Source: Sphingomonas sp. IC-56
GTDB taxonomy: Bacteria > Pseudomonadota > Alphaproteobacteria > Sphingomonadales > Sphingomonadaceae
DNA length: 64,000 nucleotides
Assembly (NCBI RefSeq): GCF_021043375.1
Contig: NZ_JAJNDV010000006.1
Span: 62,001-126,000 of the forward strand
Direction of reading: 5' to 3'
Positions within the stretch are counted from its first letter, which is position 1. Every line of letters starts with the position of its first letter. Positions 18,491 through 27,653 of this stretch are shown here, one piece after another. The notes beneath the pieces were generated by a model that was given only the letters and a program-made list of their open reading frames with translations, made no database searches and was not told the DNA's origin. A program made the position numbers and the translations under genes.

Positions 18491-18839
18491 ATAGATAGGC
18501 TGCCACGTCGCGTGCCTCCTCCTTCGTGAGCGGCATCGCCGGCATGGTGGTTCCCGGCAGCGTGGCCGGCGCGTTGCGAACGAAGCTGGTCAGAACATCG
18601 GGCCGATTGGGCAACCGCCCGGCAATCAGCCCTTGTTTAGCGAAGTCCTGAAGCGAGGGGCCGGAAGCCCCCTTTGGCCAGCGGATACCAGGGATCTGGT
18701 GACACGCCGCACAGCCGATCCGCTCGATCGCCTGGGCGCCGCGCGCGGGATCAGCCTGGGGCATATGGTGTTCCTCGTCGGGCGGCGGCTTGCAGGACGC
18801 GACCAGCATCAGCGGCAGCAAGACGCGGACAGTCGACAA
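18471..18839 (-). CDS. Lipoprotein monoheme cytochrome c
   Basis: The 122-residue protein starts at TTG 18839, three bases after an AAGGGGGA ribosome site. The signal peptide ends in the lipobox LVASC near residues 11-15, so the protein should be anchored by lipid at Cys15. A single heme site CAACH lies near 43; the axial Met is probably in TTMPAMPLTKEE near 96. An open frame runs upstream to 19184, but only from this TTG does the lipobox stand at the right distance. First gene of the caa3 operon, it probably shuttles electrons to subunit II. Confidence 0.8.
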   Translation of the reverse strand: MSTVRVLLPLMLVASCKPPPDEEHHMPQADPARGAQAIERIGCAACHQIPGIRWPKGASGPSLQDFAKQGLIAGRLPNRPDVLTSFVRNAPATLPGTTMPAMPLTKEEARDVAAYLYATGSR

Positions 18840-18878
18840 GCTTCCCCCTTGGCAGCCCAGATTAGGCGTTACACCTCC

Positions 18879-18906
18879 GGAACCACTTGGGTCTGGTGCA
18901 GGTTCC
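18879..18906 (-). promoter_or_regulatory. EcfG-type symmetric promoter of the caa3 operon
   Basis: The sequence is GGAACC, 16 bases, GGTTCC, a perfect 6-bp inverted repeat. Read leftward it is GGAAC-N17-GGTT, close to the EcfG consensus. Transcription would start near 18872, leaving about 33 bases of leader before the TTG at 18839. Read rightward it could serve the cytochrome gene at 18915, but that transcript would have almost no leader. Confidence 0.5.
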
Positions 18907-18914
18907 CCCCGGCA

Positions 18915-19676
18915 ATGGTTTTTCACAGACGCCCGCTCGCAGCCGCCCTGCCCCTGCTGCTCGCCGGCTGCGGCGTGGCCGACCGTACCAGTGCCGACCG
19001 GCTTGCCGCGACCGGCGAACTGGTGGCGATGAGCGGCGGCGATGCGGGGGCAGCCTATGCCTGCATCGGCTGCCACGACGTCGATGGACGCGGCAACGGC
19101 GCAGGATCGCCGCGGCTGGCTGGATTGAACCAGGGTTATCTCGAAGCGCAGCTTGAAGCCTATGCCGATGGCCGCCGCCAGCATCCTGAGATGCAGTCGA
19201 TTGCCAAGAAGCTACGTCCCGAACAGCGCCAGGCAGTATCGGTGTATTACGCCGCCCTGCCGGTCCCGGCGGTCACCACCACGCCAGTGGATGATCCCCG
19301 CGCAGCGTCGCTCTATCACCGAGGCGACCCGGCGCGGGGCATGCCGTCCTGCGCATCGTGCCACGGAGCGCAGGGAGAAGGAAACGGCGCGGGCAACCCG
19401 CCCCTCGCCGCGCAGCCCGCGCCCTATCTCGCCGAACAGCTCGATCAATGGCGCCGCAGCGCACGCCGCAGCGATGGGGGCAATGTGATGCTGGCGATCA
19501 GCCGGCAGCTGTCTCAGACTGAATCTGCGGCCCTTTCGCGCTATGCTGCGGGCCTCCGCGGGGGTCCTCCGCGTCCGGGATCTCCGGAAGCATTCCCCGG
19601 AGCACATCGTGCCGATCCCAAAAATGATGCTTCAGCGCAGCCCCTATATGAAGCGGTATCGCAGCCAGCAAAGTGA
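18915..19676 (+). CDS. Diheme c-type cytochrome, lipoprotein
   Basis: The 253-residue protein has a signal peptide ending in lipobox LLAGC near 17 and two c4-like heme domains (CIGCHD near 51, CASCHG near 146), each with a following Met candidate (HPEMQ and NVMLAI). The pattern matches cytochrome c4-type periplasmic electron carriers. I chose ATG 18915 for the lipobox; an upstream extension to 18633 would lack a signal. The last 179 bases overlap the convergent cytochrome b561 gene, so the two C-terminal tails are encoded antisense to each other. It is divergent from the caa3 operon, for which it is a likely electron donor. Confidence 0.85.
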   Translation: MVFHRRPLAAALPLLLAGCGVADRTSADRLAATGELVAMSGGDAGAAYACIGCHDVDGRGNGAGSPRLAGLNQGYLEAQLEAYADGRRQHPEMQSIAKKLRPEQRQAVSVYYAALPVPAVTTTPVDDPRAASLYHRGDPARGMPSCASCHGAQGEGNGAGNPPLAAQPAPYLAEQLDQWRRSARRSDGGNVMLAISRQLSQTESAALSRYAAGLRGGPPRPGSPEAFPGAHRADPKNDASAQPLYEAVSQPAK

Positions 19677-20169
19677 GAACCAGGATGTAATGTACGTCTT
19701 CGGCCACGTCCATGATCTTCCAGCGCAGCGTAAGCGGCATCTGATCAAAAGGAAGCTGCGGCCACGGGATCACGCCGGCCAGATATAGCGGCCCGGGCTC
19801 GGCGATCGACGACCACATCGCCCAGCCGCTCAGCGGCAGGCCGAAAAAGGCGATGTAGAACACATAGTGGATCGCATAGGCGGCCTGGGTCTGCCACCCT
19901 TGCGTGTCGGCATCGTTGTGCGGACCCGGGATCATCAGCCGCCACCCGAACCGCGCCAGCGCCAACAGCAGGATCGGCAGCCCCACCGCGCTGTGCACCT
20001 GATAGCCGAACAGCTTGTCGCCGCCGGCTGGCAGCCAGCTGGTGTAATAGCCCCACCCGATCTGGAACAGCACCAGAAACGCCATGATCCAATGAAAGGC
20101 GATGCCGACCGGGCTGTACCGCCCCCGATCGCTATAGGTACGTGCCCAAGCCCGAAGCTGTTCGCTCAC
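19498..20169 (-). CDS. Cytochrome b561-family protein
   Basis: The 223-residue protein has four membrane helices with histidines at expected heme positions (AFHWIMAFL near 24, YQVHSAVGLP near 58, HYVFYIAFFGLPLSGW near 105, VHYILVLTLLAAIPLHIGAALKHHFW near 155). Family members move electrons between quinol or soluble donors and periplasmic acceptors. It starts at GTG 20169, overlapping the ctaG stop as GTGA. The last 45 residues are a soluble tail (from about HDVLRGM), and it is the region that overlaps the opposing diheme cytochrome gene. Confidence 0.85.
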   Translation of the reverse strand: MSEQLRAWARTYSDRGRYSPVGIAFHWIMAFLVLFQIGWGYYTSWLPAGGDKLFGYQVHSAVGLPILLLALARFGWRLMIPGPHNDADTQGWQTQAAYAIHYVFYIAFFGLPLSGWAMWSSIAEPGPLYLAGVIPWPQLPFDQMPLTLRWKIMDVAEDVHYILVLTLLAAIPLHIGAALKHHFWDRHDVLRGMLPEIPDAEDPRGGPQHSAKGPQIQSETAAG

Positions 20170-20891
20170 GCCACGGCCTGTTCGCGGGCGAACCACAGCG
20201 CCAGCATGCGCATCGCCGCAAGCAGATAAATGCCGCCGCCTGGCACCCACATGATCAGCCCGGCAAGCTGCTGGTCCTCCAGCGGTGTCAAACCCCAGGC
20301 GATCGGCCCGACCAGATGCGGCGCGTAGAGCGGCACCCCGGCAAAGGTGATCAGCGCGCCGAGCAATCCCATCAGCACCATCGATCCGAGCAACGCAGCG
20401 ATGGCGCCCGGAATGGTCGCGCGGCGCACTGCGCTCCACAGCGCAAAGCCGCTGCCGAGCAACGTGGCCTGCATCAGCCAGTAGAGAGCGTCGTGGGACA
20501 GCGCCCAGCCATAGACCGGCGGGGAATGCCACCCCCAGAAGATGACTGCGTGGATGCCGACCCAGGTGCCAAGGCTGCCGGGCACGCGTCTCGACCAAGA
20601 CCAGGCAAGCAGCGGCGCCACCGCAGTGGTGAGCACCAGATGATGGACGACGCGCGCGGAGAACAGTGCGGAGGTGAGCGCACAGAAGGGTGAAACGAAC
20701 AGCAGCACGCACAGCGCCATCGCGGCCAGGAAACAGCGCCGCTGCGCCCGGTCAGCCGGCGCCCAACGCAGGAACGCCGCAGTCGCGCCGATCAACCCGA
20801 CAAGCACCAACGGATCGAAGTTCCACCGCGCCAGCAACTCGCCCGGCCCAGGCGCCGCGCCGCAATAGGGTGTCCAGATCGCCGGCTCCAT
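20166..20891 (-). CDS. ctaG: Caa3-type cytochrome oxidase assembly protein CtaG
   Basis: The 241-residue protein has about seven membrane helices and matches the caa3_CtaG family: an N-terminal IWTPYCG segment, the HHLVLTTAVAPLLA helix near 89, and GIHAVIFWGWHSPPVYGWAL near 115, where WHSPPVY is a family signature. It helps insert copper into the CuB site, which fits its place beside the caa3 oxidase genes. I chose ATG 20891 (CAGGGGA about ten bases upstream) over an earlier ATG at 20960 that has no ribosome site. It shares a message with cytochrome b561. Confidence 0.88.
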   Translation of the reverse strand: MEPAIWTPYCGAAPGPGELLARWNFDPLVLVGLIGATAAFLRWAPADRAQRRCFLAAMALCVLLFVSPFCALTSALFSARVVHHLVLTTAVAPLLAWSWSRRVPGSLGTWVGIHAVIFWGWHSPPVYGWALSHDALYWLMQATLLGSGFALWSAVRRATIPGAIAALLGSMVLMGLLGALITFAGVPLYAPHLVGPIAWGLTPLEDQQLAGLIMWVPGGGIYLLAAMRMLALWFAREQAVA

Positions 20892-20929
20892 CGCGTACCA
20901 ATCCCCTGCCCAGCCACTTGGATCATTTC

Positions 20930-20956
20930 GGAACCGTCCGACCGTGGCTAGGTTCC
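20930..20956 (-). promoter_or_regulatory. EcfG-type promoter of the ctaG operon
   Basis: The sequence is GGAACC, 15 bases, GGTTCC, another perfect inverted repeat. Read leftward it gives GGAAC-N16-GGTT. Its distance to the ctaG ATG (39 bases from the proximal arm) matches the 40 bases seen before the caa3 operon. Confidence 0.5.
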
Positions 20957-20998
20957 CCAAGCGTCAGTGTAACCGTGCGAACCCGGCGGCGCCAAGCC

Positions 20999-22078
20999 TC
21001 ACGTCCAGTAGAGGATCCGTCCGGCCGGCAGTGCCTCGCCCAGTCGGGTTTCGAAAAAGCGCCGCAGTGCCCGCATGGTCTCCGCGTCGTACACCTGCTT
21101 CTCGGTACCGAACTTGGTGCGTTTGGTACTGCGCTTCTCCCCGCTCATGTCGAGCGCGGACCCAGGATACCAGCTGTCGAGCACCGCCTTCGACCCTGCG
21201 GTGAAGCGATGGGTGATCAGCTCGATCGTCAGGTCGATGCCGGCGACACCGCCCAGCGCCGCCGCCGCATCGTCGATCAGCGTTCCATAGGCCTGTTCCC
21301 ATCCCGGCGCGGCGATGATCGGCGCGATCGTCAGCCCGACCGGATAGCCCGCCAGTGCCATGCGCCGGAGCGCGGCAAGCCGCTCCGCCACCCGTGATGT
21401 GCCGCCTTCGAAGCGGGCAAAGGCGCGCGGGTTCACCGAAGCGCGCATCCGGGTGCGCCCGCCATGTGCCAGCCCCAGCAGCGGCTCGACATCCGCGAAC
21501 TTGCTGGTGAAGCGCAGCTGCGCCGCAGCATCCCATTGCCCGAACCAGGCGATCGCCGCTGACAGCGATCCGGTCAGCGGCTCCAACGCCAGCGGATCGG
21601 TGTAGCACGACGCCTCGAACGTCGTCCCCTCATGCGCCCGAGCGGCGCTGCGCGAGGTGATGGTGCCCTGACCCAGATAGGCGGGCAGCCCGTCGAGTAT
21701 CTCCTCCAGGTTCGCATAGACCCGCGTGATCGGCGGCCCCTTCAGCGATCCGGCCAGATAGCAATAGCTGCAATGCGCCGGGCACCCTTCGGCTAGGTCC
21801 ACCCGCCAGTCGGCGCTCGGTGCGATCGGCTGCAGCCGCCGCTTCGATGGGGGCGCCACGACTACCGCCAGCGTCGACTTGGCCTCGGCATAGGCGCGGC
21901 GCGGGTCGTCCGGGAAGGATAGCGTCACACGGTCGGATGACAGCTCGACCACCTCGATCCCCTGCCCGGCGGCGCGCTCCAGGATCGACCGTCCATGCGG
22001 CAGCGCCTGCGCCGACCGGGTGGCAAGCACGCGGCGCGGCCGCCACACGACGGCACGGGAAGCGGGAACATCCAGCAT
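20999..22078 (-). CDS. Radical SAM protein of the spore photoproduct lyase family
   Basis: The 359-residue protein has a radical SAM 4Fe-4S motif CPAHCSYCYL near residues 100-109, in the SplB-like form CX3CX2C. It also has the family phrases QWD..AQLRFTSKFADVEPLL and RASVNPRAFARFEGG, and a C-terminal FETRLGEALPAGRILYWT. Known members repair the thymine spore photoproduct, but homologues in non-spore-formers are uncharacterised and may act on another DNA lesion. A weak EcfG-like sequence (TGAAC-N17-CGTT) covers 22087-22112 on the same strand, immediately before the ATG. Confidence 0.85.
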   Translation of the reverse strand: MLDVPASRAVVWRPRRVLATRSAQALPHGRSILERAAGQGIEVVELSSDRVTLSFPDDPRRAYAEAKSTLAVVVAPPSKRRLQPIAPSADWRVDLAEGCPAHCSYCYLAGSLKGPPITRVYANLEEILDGLPAYLGQGTITSRSAARAHEGTTFEASCYTDPLALEPLTGSLSAAIAWFGQWDAAAQLRFTSKFADVEPLLGLAHGGRTRMRASVNPRAFARFEGGTSRVAERLAALRRMALAGYPVGLTIAPIIAAPGWEQAYGTLIDDAAAALGGVAGIDLTIELITHRFTAGSKAVLDSWYPGSALDMSGEKRSTKRTKFGTEKQVYDAETMRALRRFFETRLGEALPAGRILYWT

Positions 22079-22131
22079 CTCCGGTCAACGAACCGCGCCG
22101 CGCCAGGGTTCATGGCGCCTGCTCGCGCTGG

Positions 22132-22659
22132 TCAGATGTGGCGCTTCTCGAGCTTGCGGACCAGCGTCCGCCGATGAAGCCCCAGCCGGCGTGCGGCTTC
22201 GGAAATGTTGAAGTCGGTTTCCACCAGCACCTGGTGGATATGCTCCCATTCCAGCGTCTTGATCGACGTCGGGCGTGTGGTGATGTTGGCGTCTTCGTCG
22301 CCGTCCACCTTGTCGAACGCGGCTTCGATGTCGTCGGTATTCGCCGGCTTGGTCAGGTAGTTGGTCGCCCCAAGCTTGATCGCCTCCACCGCAGTGGCGA
22401 TGCTGGCAAAGCCGGTCAGCACGACGATCCGGGTGCCCTCATCATGCTCGTGCAGAGTGCGGATACATCCCAGGCCAGAGGCGCCGCCCAGGCGCAGGTC
22501 GATGATCGCATGGGTGGGCTGCAGCTGCTCGGCCGCTTCGGCAAGGCCGGTGGGGCTGCCGAGCACCACCGCCTGATAGCCCCGCCGCTCGAATGAGCGC
22601 GCCAGCGTGCGGGCAAGCACGGCATCATCCTCGATGATCAGCAGCCGGCGATCGCTCAT
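22132..22659 (-). CDS. regA: Redox response regulator, RegA/ActR/PrrA family
   Basis: The 175-residue protein has a receiver domain with acidic pocket IIEDD near 8-12, the phosphorylated Asp in IIDLRLGG near 57, and the TKPAN switch Lys near 107. A Fis-type helix-turn-helix follows at the C-terminus (NISEAARRLGLHRRTLVRKLEKR, near 148-172), almost the sequence typical of RegA. It controls redox-dependent transcription, including terminal oxidases. Start overlaps the regB stop by ATGA. It is the last gene of the cyo-SURF1-regB-regA operon, so its own output may feed back on the oxidase genes. Confidence 0.92.
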   Translation of the reverse strand: MSDRRLLIIEDDAVLARTLARSFERRGYQAVVLGSPTGLAEAAEQLQPTHAIIDLRLGGASGLGCIRTLHEHDEGTRIVVLTGFASIATAVEAIKLGATNYLTKPANTDDIEAAFDKVDGDEDANITTRPTSIKTLEWEHIHQVLVETDFNISEAARRLGLHRRTLVRKLEKRHI

Positions 22660-23930
22660 GCCCGCGGTTTCGCGATCGCAAGCGCCTCGAGCGGCAGGCG
22701 AAGCGCAACCTGCGCGCCGCGGCCGGGGCGATTGCGCGCCTCCAGCGTGCCGCCAAGCGTACGCAGGACATTGTTGGTAAGGAACAGCCCCAGCCCGGCG
22801 CCCTGTCGATCCTTGGTGCTCTGATAGGGCTGACCGATCCCCGACAGAATATGGGCCGGGAAGCCGCGGCCATCGTCTTGAACGGTGAGCATCAGCATAT
22901 CCCCACTCAACGCGGCGGAGAGCAGGATGTTCGACGCATCGGCTTCCGCGGCATTATCGAGCAAATTGAGCAGCGCCTGCCCCAATGCCTTGTCCGACAC
23001 GATCGGCACGTCGCGGCCAAGCAGGTCCTCGATGCGAATGGCATCGCGCGCCACCGATGTTGCGACAATGCCGTTAAGGAACCGGCGCAACGTGGTTCGT
23101 TCGGGCGCGTGGCCGGTCACTTCGCCGGCGGCAAACAGGATGCCCGCCACGATGTCCTTGCAGCGCGCAACCTCCGCCTGCATTTCCGCTACTTCTTCCG
23201 ACAGGCGCGGATCGGCGCTGACTGCCGGATCCCCCCGCCAGTCCCCCAGAGCGACTGACAGCGACGCTAGCGGGGTGCCGAGCTCATGCGCAGCACCGCT
23301 GGCTAGCAGGCCGATGCGGACCACATGCTCCTCCTCCGCCGCACGCTGGCGCAGCGTGGCAAGGTAGTCGTCCCGCGCGCGCAGGTTGCGCATCACCCGC
23401 GTGACGAACAGCTCGAGCAGCACCGCGGCGAGCGTGTAGTTGATCCACAGTGCCAGCACATAGGGCTGCGGCAAGCGGATGCGCAGCGCGCTCGGCAGAT
23501 CCAGCGGCGGCGCATGCAAAGCGAGCAGCGCCAGCGCCCCACTGGTCAGCGCCACGAGCAGCCAGCTGGACCAGGCCTCGAGCAGCACGGCGCCGAGCAC
23601 GACCTGAAGCAGGTACAGCGCGAGGAACGGGTTAGTCGCGCCGCCGCTGAGATACAGCTGCACCGATAGGCAGCTCACATCCATCACGAGCGTGGCTAAC
23701 AGCGTCATATTGCTCACCGGCCCGCGCAGATACATGGTCAGCGCCAGCAGGTTGACCATCACCAACACGAACAGCGTGAGCAGCATCGGCGTCATCGGCA
23801 GCCGGACGCTGAGCAGCATCTGCACTGCTAGGATCGTGGCGAGTTGCCCCCCCACCGCGAGCCATCGCAAATGGGTCAGCAGCAGCAGGTTGCGGCGGGC
23901 GGCCTCGTCCCCAGCGACCAGCGGCGTCAT
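22656..23930 (-). CDS. regB: Redox sensor histidine kinase, RegB/ActS/PrrB family
   Basis: The 424-residue kinase has six predicted membrane helices. The quinone-sensing loop SGGATNPF lies near 95, the H-box LASGAAHELGTPLASLSV near 213 is the RegB signature, and the redox-active Cys is in VARCKDIVAGIL near 258. The ATP-binding G boxes (DDGRGFPAHIL near 353, GAGLGLFLTNNVL near 385) complete it. It senses the quinone pool and oxygen and phosphorylates RegA. Start overlaps the SURF1 gene by ATGA. All residues expected for function are present. Confidence 0.92.
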   Translation of the reverse strand: MTPLVAGDEAARRNLLLLTHLRWLAVGGQLATILAVQMLLSVRLPMTPMLLTLFVLVMVNLLALTMYLRGPVSNMTLLATLVMDVSCLSVQLYLSGGATNPFLALYLLQVVLGAVLLEAWSSWLLVALTSGALALLALHAPPLDLPSALRIRLPQPYVLALWINYTLAAVLLELFVTRVMRNLRARDDYLATLRQRAAEEEHVVRIGLLASGAAHELGTPLASLSVALGDWRGDPAVSADPRLSEEVAEMQAEVARCKDIVAGILFAAGEVTGHAPERTTLRRFLNGIVATSVARDAIRIEDLLGRDVPIVSDKALGQALLNLLDNAAEADASNILLSAALSGDMLMLTVQDDGRGFPAHILSGIGQPYQSTKDRQGAGLGLFLTNNVLRTLGGTLEARNRPGRGAQVALRLPLEALAIAKPRA

Positions 23931-24610
23931 GCCACCCGGCGGCGCGCGATGAACACGAACACGACAACCAGGGCGGCAAGCCCGAACCAGGTCAGCGCAT
24001 AGACCAGATGGTTGTTCTTGAAGCGCACCACCGTCAGTCCGCCGCGCGGCCAGGCGTCGCCGCTCCGGTCAGCGTCGATGAAGTAGGGCGCGACGTTGGT
24101 CAGCCCCTGCCGCGTGGCGATCGCCTGGACGTCGCGCGAATACCAGCGGTTCTGCGCGGGATCGTTGCGACGCAGGAAACCGCCGCCCGGCTCGGTAAGT
24201 CGCAACAAGCCCGAAACGGCGGCTGGCACATCTTGCGGCGCAGGGATGGCGCCGCGGCGGTCGGCGGGTACGAAGCCACGGTTGACCAGCACGGTCCAAC
24301 CGGCGTCGGTGCGCAGCGGGGTTACTAGCCAATAGCCGCCGCCAAGGTCGGTCACCGCCTGAACATAGCTGTCGCCATTGGGAACGAAGCGCCCGCGCAC
24401 GGTGACGCGCGTATAGGCGGTATCAGGGCCGATCCCACCCCAGGCGGCGGGCCCGGGTGCCGGGACCGGCGAAGCGGCAAGCCGCCGCTCCACCTGTTCG
24501 ATCAGCGCAAGCTTCCACGTGCGCCGCTCGATCTGCCACACGCCGAGCGCAAGCAGCGCCAGGATGGTGGCGAGCGCCAGCACCCCGCCGACGAGGCGGC
24601 GGGCGCGCAT
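23927..24610 (-). CDS. SURF1 family oxidase assembly protein
   Basis: The 227-residue protein has an N-terminal membrane helix (VLALATILALLALGVWQ), a periplasmic middle with the SURF1 phrases NRGFVP near 113 and NNHLVYALTWFGLAA near 198, and a C-terminal helix. SURF1 proteins help deliver heme a or o to oxidases. It sits directly after cyoD and overlaps regB by ATGA, so it is presumably expressed with the quinol oxidase. The short soluble part and two terminal helices match the family's usual length. Confidence 0.88.
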   Translation of the reverse strand: MRARRLVGGVLALATILALLALGVWQIERRTWKLALIEQVERRLAASPVPAPGPAAWGGIGPDTAYTRVTVRGRFVPNGDSYVQAVTDLGGGYWLVTPLRTDAGWTVLVNRGFVPADRRGAIPAPQDVPAAVSGLLRLTEPGGGFLRRNDPAQNRWYSRDVQAIATRQGLTNVAPYFIDADRSGDAWPRGGLTVVRFKNNHLVYALTWFGLAALVVVFVFIARRRVA

Positions 24611-24611
24611 C

Positions 24612-25007
24612 CTACATGCCGCCGGACATTCCCATGTCCGGCATCATGTTCACGTTCATGTGGTACATCACCCACAGCGTGCCCGCGAGGGCGATGACGA
24701 TGATGATCGCGGTGAAGATCAGCGCCATCATGGTCCAGCCCTGCTCGGACTTGCTGTTCATGTGCAGGAAGTAGATCATGTGGACGATGATCTGCACAAA
24801 GGCGAGCGCCATGCAGATACCGATCGTCCATTCAACGCTGGACAGCCAGCCGCCCATGACCAACCCGAACGGGATCGCGGTCAGCACCACCGACAGGGCA
24901 AAGCCGGTCAGGTAGCTGCGGCGGGTCCCGTGCGGGGCGCCGCCATGATCGTCATGCCCGTGCGCGTCATGGCCGTGCGCGGCTGCGTGATGGGGATCCG
25001 CGCTCAT
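24612..25007 (-). CDS. cyoD: Cytochrome o ubiquinol oxidase subunit IV
   Basis: The 131-residue protein has a histidine-rich N-terminus ([18 protein letters not shown], near 6-23), three membrane helices and family phrases such as [36 protein letters not shown] and [16 protein letters not shown]. Its ATG overlaps the cyoC stop; an upstream extension to 25088 exists only inside cyoC. The histidine-rich leader is unusual and might bind copper or zinc, which I infer only from composition. Confidence 0.92.
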   Translation of the reverse strand: MSADPHHAAAHGHDAHGHDDHGGAPHGTRRSYLTGFALSVVLTAIPFGLVMGGWLSSVEWTIGICMALAFVQIIVHMIYFLHMNSKSEQGWTMMALIFTAIIIVIALAGTLWVMYHMNVNMMPDMGMSGGM

Positions 25008-25642
25008 CGCATCACTCCGAGAAGATAGACAAAGGTGAACACGCCGATCCAGATCACGTCCAGGAAGTGCCAGAACAGCGACAGGCACTGCAGGCGGCGC
25101 AGATTGGCAGGCTCCAGCCCGCGACGAACGATCTGGACCATCAGCGTCACCAGCCAGATCAGGCCGAAGGTAACGTGCAGCCCGTGCGTGCCGACCAGCG
25201 TGAAGAACGCGGACAGGAAGGCCGAACGCTGCGGCCCCGCCCCTTCATGCAGCAGGTGCGAGAACTCGTAGAGCTCGATGGCAAGGAAGGCCGCGCCGAA
25301 CAGGCCTGTCGCTGCCAACCAGCCGAGCACCGCGCTCCGCCGCTTCTCGTCGCTCGCGATCATGGCGAAGCCATAGGTGATCGACGAGAACAGCAGCATG
25401 GCGGTGTTGATCGCCACCAGCTTCAGGTCGAACAATTCCTTGGGCGTCGGGCCGCCGGCATAGGCCGCGCCGTACACGCCCCATGCCGCGAACAGCATCG
25501 CGAAGATGAGGCAGTCGCTCATCAGGTAGAGCCAGAAGCCCAGCATGGTGCTGGACCCCGGCGGGTGCTCGTGCGGGTCCGTGTCCCAGAAAGCGGGCGC
25601 TTGCGTGCCCGGCGGCGTGGTTTGCGTCATCGTGGTTGCCAT
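25004..25642 (-). CDS. cyoC: Cytochrome o ubiquinol oxidase subunit III
   Basis: The 212-residue protein has five predicted membrane helices of the heme-copper oxidase subunit III family. The N-terminal part contains [22 protein letters not shown] near 35, then [15 protein letters not shown] near 152, then [19 protein letters not shown] at the C-terminus. Start lies three bases after cyoB; stop overlaps the cyoD start. Confidence 0.95.
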   Translation of the reverse strand: MATTMTQTTPPGTQAPAFWDTDPHEHPPGSSTMLGFWLYLMSDCLIFAMLFAAWGVYGAAYAGGPTPKELFDLKLVAINTAMLLFSSITYGFAMIASDEKRRSAVLGWLAATGLFGAAFLAIELYEFSHLLHEGAGPQRSAFLSAFFTLVGTHGLHVTFGLIWLVTLMVQIVRRGLEPANLRRLQCLSLFWHFLDVIWIGVFTFVYLLGVMR

Positions 25643-25645
25643 GGT

Positions 25646-27643
25646 TCAGCCCCTCGCCGCCAGCGCCTGCGTGCGCGCATTCTCGACGCGGGTTACTTCC
25701 TCGGCCGGGATGTGGAAGTCCCGGTCATAGTTGAAGGTGTGTCCGATCGCGACGACCAGCAGCCCCAGGAACGATACTGCGGCCAGCCACCAGATGTACC
25801 AGATCATCGCCAGGCCAAAGACCACCGACAGTCCGGCCAGGATGATGCCTGCCCCCGTGCCCTTGGGCATGTGGATGTCGCGGAACCCTTCGGTCGGGCG
25901 TGCCGCCTCGCGGTTCTTCATGTCGTACCACGCGTCGAGGTCGTGGATCACCGGCGTGAAGGCGAAGTTGTACTCCGGCGGCGGCGAAGAGGTCGCCCAT
26001 TCCAGGCTGCGGCCGTCCCACGGATCGCCCGTGAAGTCGCGCAGCTGCTCGCGGTTGCGGACGCTGACGACGATCTGGATCAGGAACGCAGCGATGCCCA
26101 CCGCGATGATCGCAGCACCGATGCCCGCGATGATGAACCAGATCTGGAGCGACGGATCGTCGAAGTGGCGCAGGCGGCGCGTCACGCCCATCAGGCCCAG
26201 GATGTAGAGCGGCGTGAACGCCACCCAGAACCCGACCACCCAGCACCAGAAGCTGACCAGACCCCACTTCTTGTCCAGCTTGAAGCCGAACGCCTTAGGC
26301 CACCAGTAGTTGATGCCCGCGAACAGGCCGAACAGCACGCCGCCGATGATCACGTTGTGGAAGTGCGCGATCAGGAACAGCGAGTTGTGGAGCACGAAGT
26401 CGGCCGGCGGCACTGCCAGCAGCACGCCCGTCATGCCGCCGATCACGAAGGTCAGCATGAACGCGATCGACCACAGCATCGGCAGTTCGAAGCGAATGCG
26501 CCCCTTGTACATGGTGAACAACCAGTTGAAGATCTTCGCACCGGTCGGGATCGAGATGATCATCGTGGTGATGCCGAAGAAGCTGTTGACGCTGGCGCCC
26601 GAGCCCATGGTGAAGAAGTGGTGCAGCCAGACCAGATAGGCCAGGATGCAGATCACGATCAGCGCATAGATCATCGAGGTGTAGCCGAACAGGCGCTTGC
26701 CCGAGAAGGTCGAGACGACTTCCGAGAAGATGCCGAACGCCGGCAGGATCAGGATGTACACCTCCGGGTGACCCCAGATCCAGATCATGTTCACGTACAT
26801 CATGGGGTTTCCGCCCCCGTCGTTCGTGAAGAAGTGCGTACCGACATAGCGGTCGAGGCTGAGCATCGCCAGCACGGCCGTCAGGATCGGGAAGGCCGCG
26901 ACGATCAGCACGTTGGTGACGAGCGACGACCAGGTGAACACCGGCATCTTCATCAGCGTCATGCCAGGCGCGCGCATCTTCACGATGGTCGCGAGCAGGT
27001 TCACGCCCGAGAGCAAGGTGCCGACGCCCGCGATCTGCAAGGCCCATATGTAATAGTCGACGCCGACATCGGGCGAGTAATCGAGCCCCGAGAGCGGCGC
27101 CATGGCAAGCCATCCGGTGCGGGCGAATTCGCCCACGAACAGGCTGGCCATGACGATCACCGCGCCTGCGGCCGTCATCCAGAAGCTGAAATTATTGAGA
27201 AACGGGAAGCTGACGTCACGCGCGCCGATCTGCAGCGGCACGACATAGTTCATCAGGCCGGTGACGAACGGCATCGCCACGAAGAAGATCATGATCACGC
27301 CGTGAGCGGTGAAGATCTGATCGAAGTGGTGCGCGTTGAGATAGCCTTCGTTGGCGCCGAACGCCATCGCCTGCTGAAGGCGCATCATGATCGCGTCGGC
27401 AAAGCCGCGCAGCAGCATGACCAGGCCCAGCACCATGTACATGATGCCGATCTTCTTGTGGTCGACGCTGGTGAACCATTCCTTCCAGAGATAGCCCCAG
27501 AGCTTGAAATAGGTCAGCGCGCCCAGCACCACGGCGCCGCCCAGCGCCACAGCGACAAAGGTGGCGAGGATGATCGGCTCGTGGATCGGGAAGCTTTCGA
27601 GCGAAAGCCGCCCGAAGATCGTCTTGATAAGCGTATCGGACAT
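25646..27643 (-). CDS. cyoB: Cytochrome o ubiquinol oxidase subunit I
   Basis: The 665-residue catalytic subunit has about fifteen membrane helices. Visible metal ligands: [15 protein letters not shown] near 110, [13 protein letters not shown] near 288, LHHFFTMG near 338 for the CuB pair, and [11 protein letters not shown] near 424 for hemes. It lacks a CuA or cytochrome c partner in the operon, and its sister CyoA lacks CuA ligands, so the electron donor is quinol rather than cytochrome c. It starts ten bases after cyoA. Confidence 0.95.
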   Translation of the reverse strand: MSDTLIKTIFGRLSLESFPIHEPIILATFVAVALGGAVVLGALTYFKLWGYLWKEWFTSVDHKKIGIMYMVLGLVMLLRGFADAIMMRLQQAMAFGANEGYLNAHHFDQIFTAHGVIMIFFVAMPFVTGLMNYVVPLQIGARDVSFPFLNNFSFWMTAAGAVIVMASLFVGEFARTGWLAMAPLSGLDYSPDVGVDYYIWALQIAGVGTLLSGVNLLATIVKMRAPGMTLMKMPVFTWSSLVTNVLIVAAFPILTAVLAMLSLDRYVGTHFFTNDGGGNPMMYVNMIWIWGHPEVYILILPAFGIFSEVVSTFSGKRLFGYTSMIYALIVICILAYLVWLHHFFTMGSGASVNSFFGITTMIISIPTGAKIFNWLFTMYKGRIRFELPMLWSIAFMLTFVIGGMTGVLLAVPPADFVLHNSLFLIAHFHNVIIGGVLFGLFAGINYWWPKAFGFKLDKKWGLVSFWCWVVGFWVAFTPLYILGLMGVTRRLRHFDDPSLQIWFIIAGIGAAIIAVGIAAFLIQIVVSVRNREQLRDFTGDPWDGRSLEWATSSPPPEYNFAFTPVIHDLDAWYDMKNREAARPTEGFRDIHMPKGTGAGIILAGLSVVFGLAMIWYIWWLAAVSFLGLLVVAIGHTFNYDRDFHIPAEEVTRVENARTQALAARG

Positions 27644-27653
27644 GGTCTGGGTC

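Noticed and set aside
22087..22112. TGAAC-N17-CGTT before the radical SAM gene as a full EcfG promoter.
   Set aside because: One mismatch in the -35 and a near-leaderless position make it too weak to list as a promoter, so it is mentioned only in the gene entry and finding.
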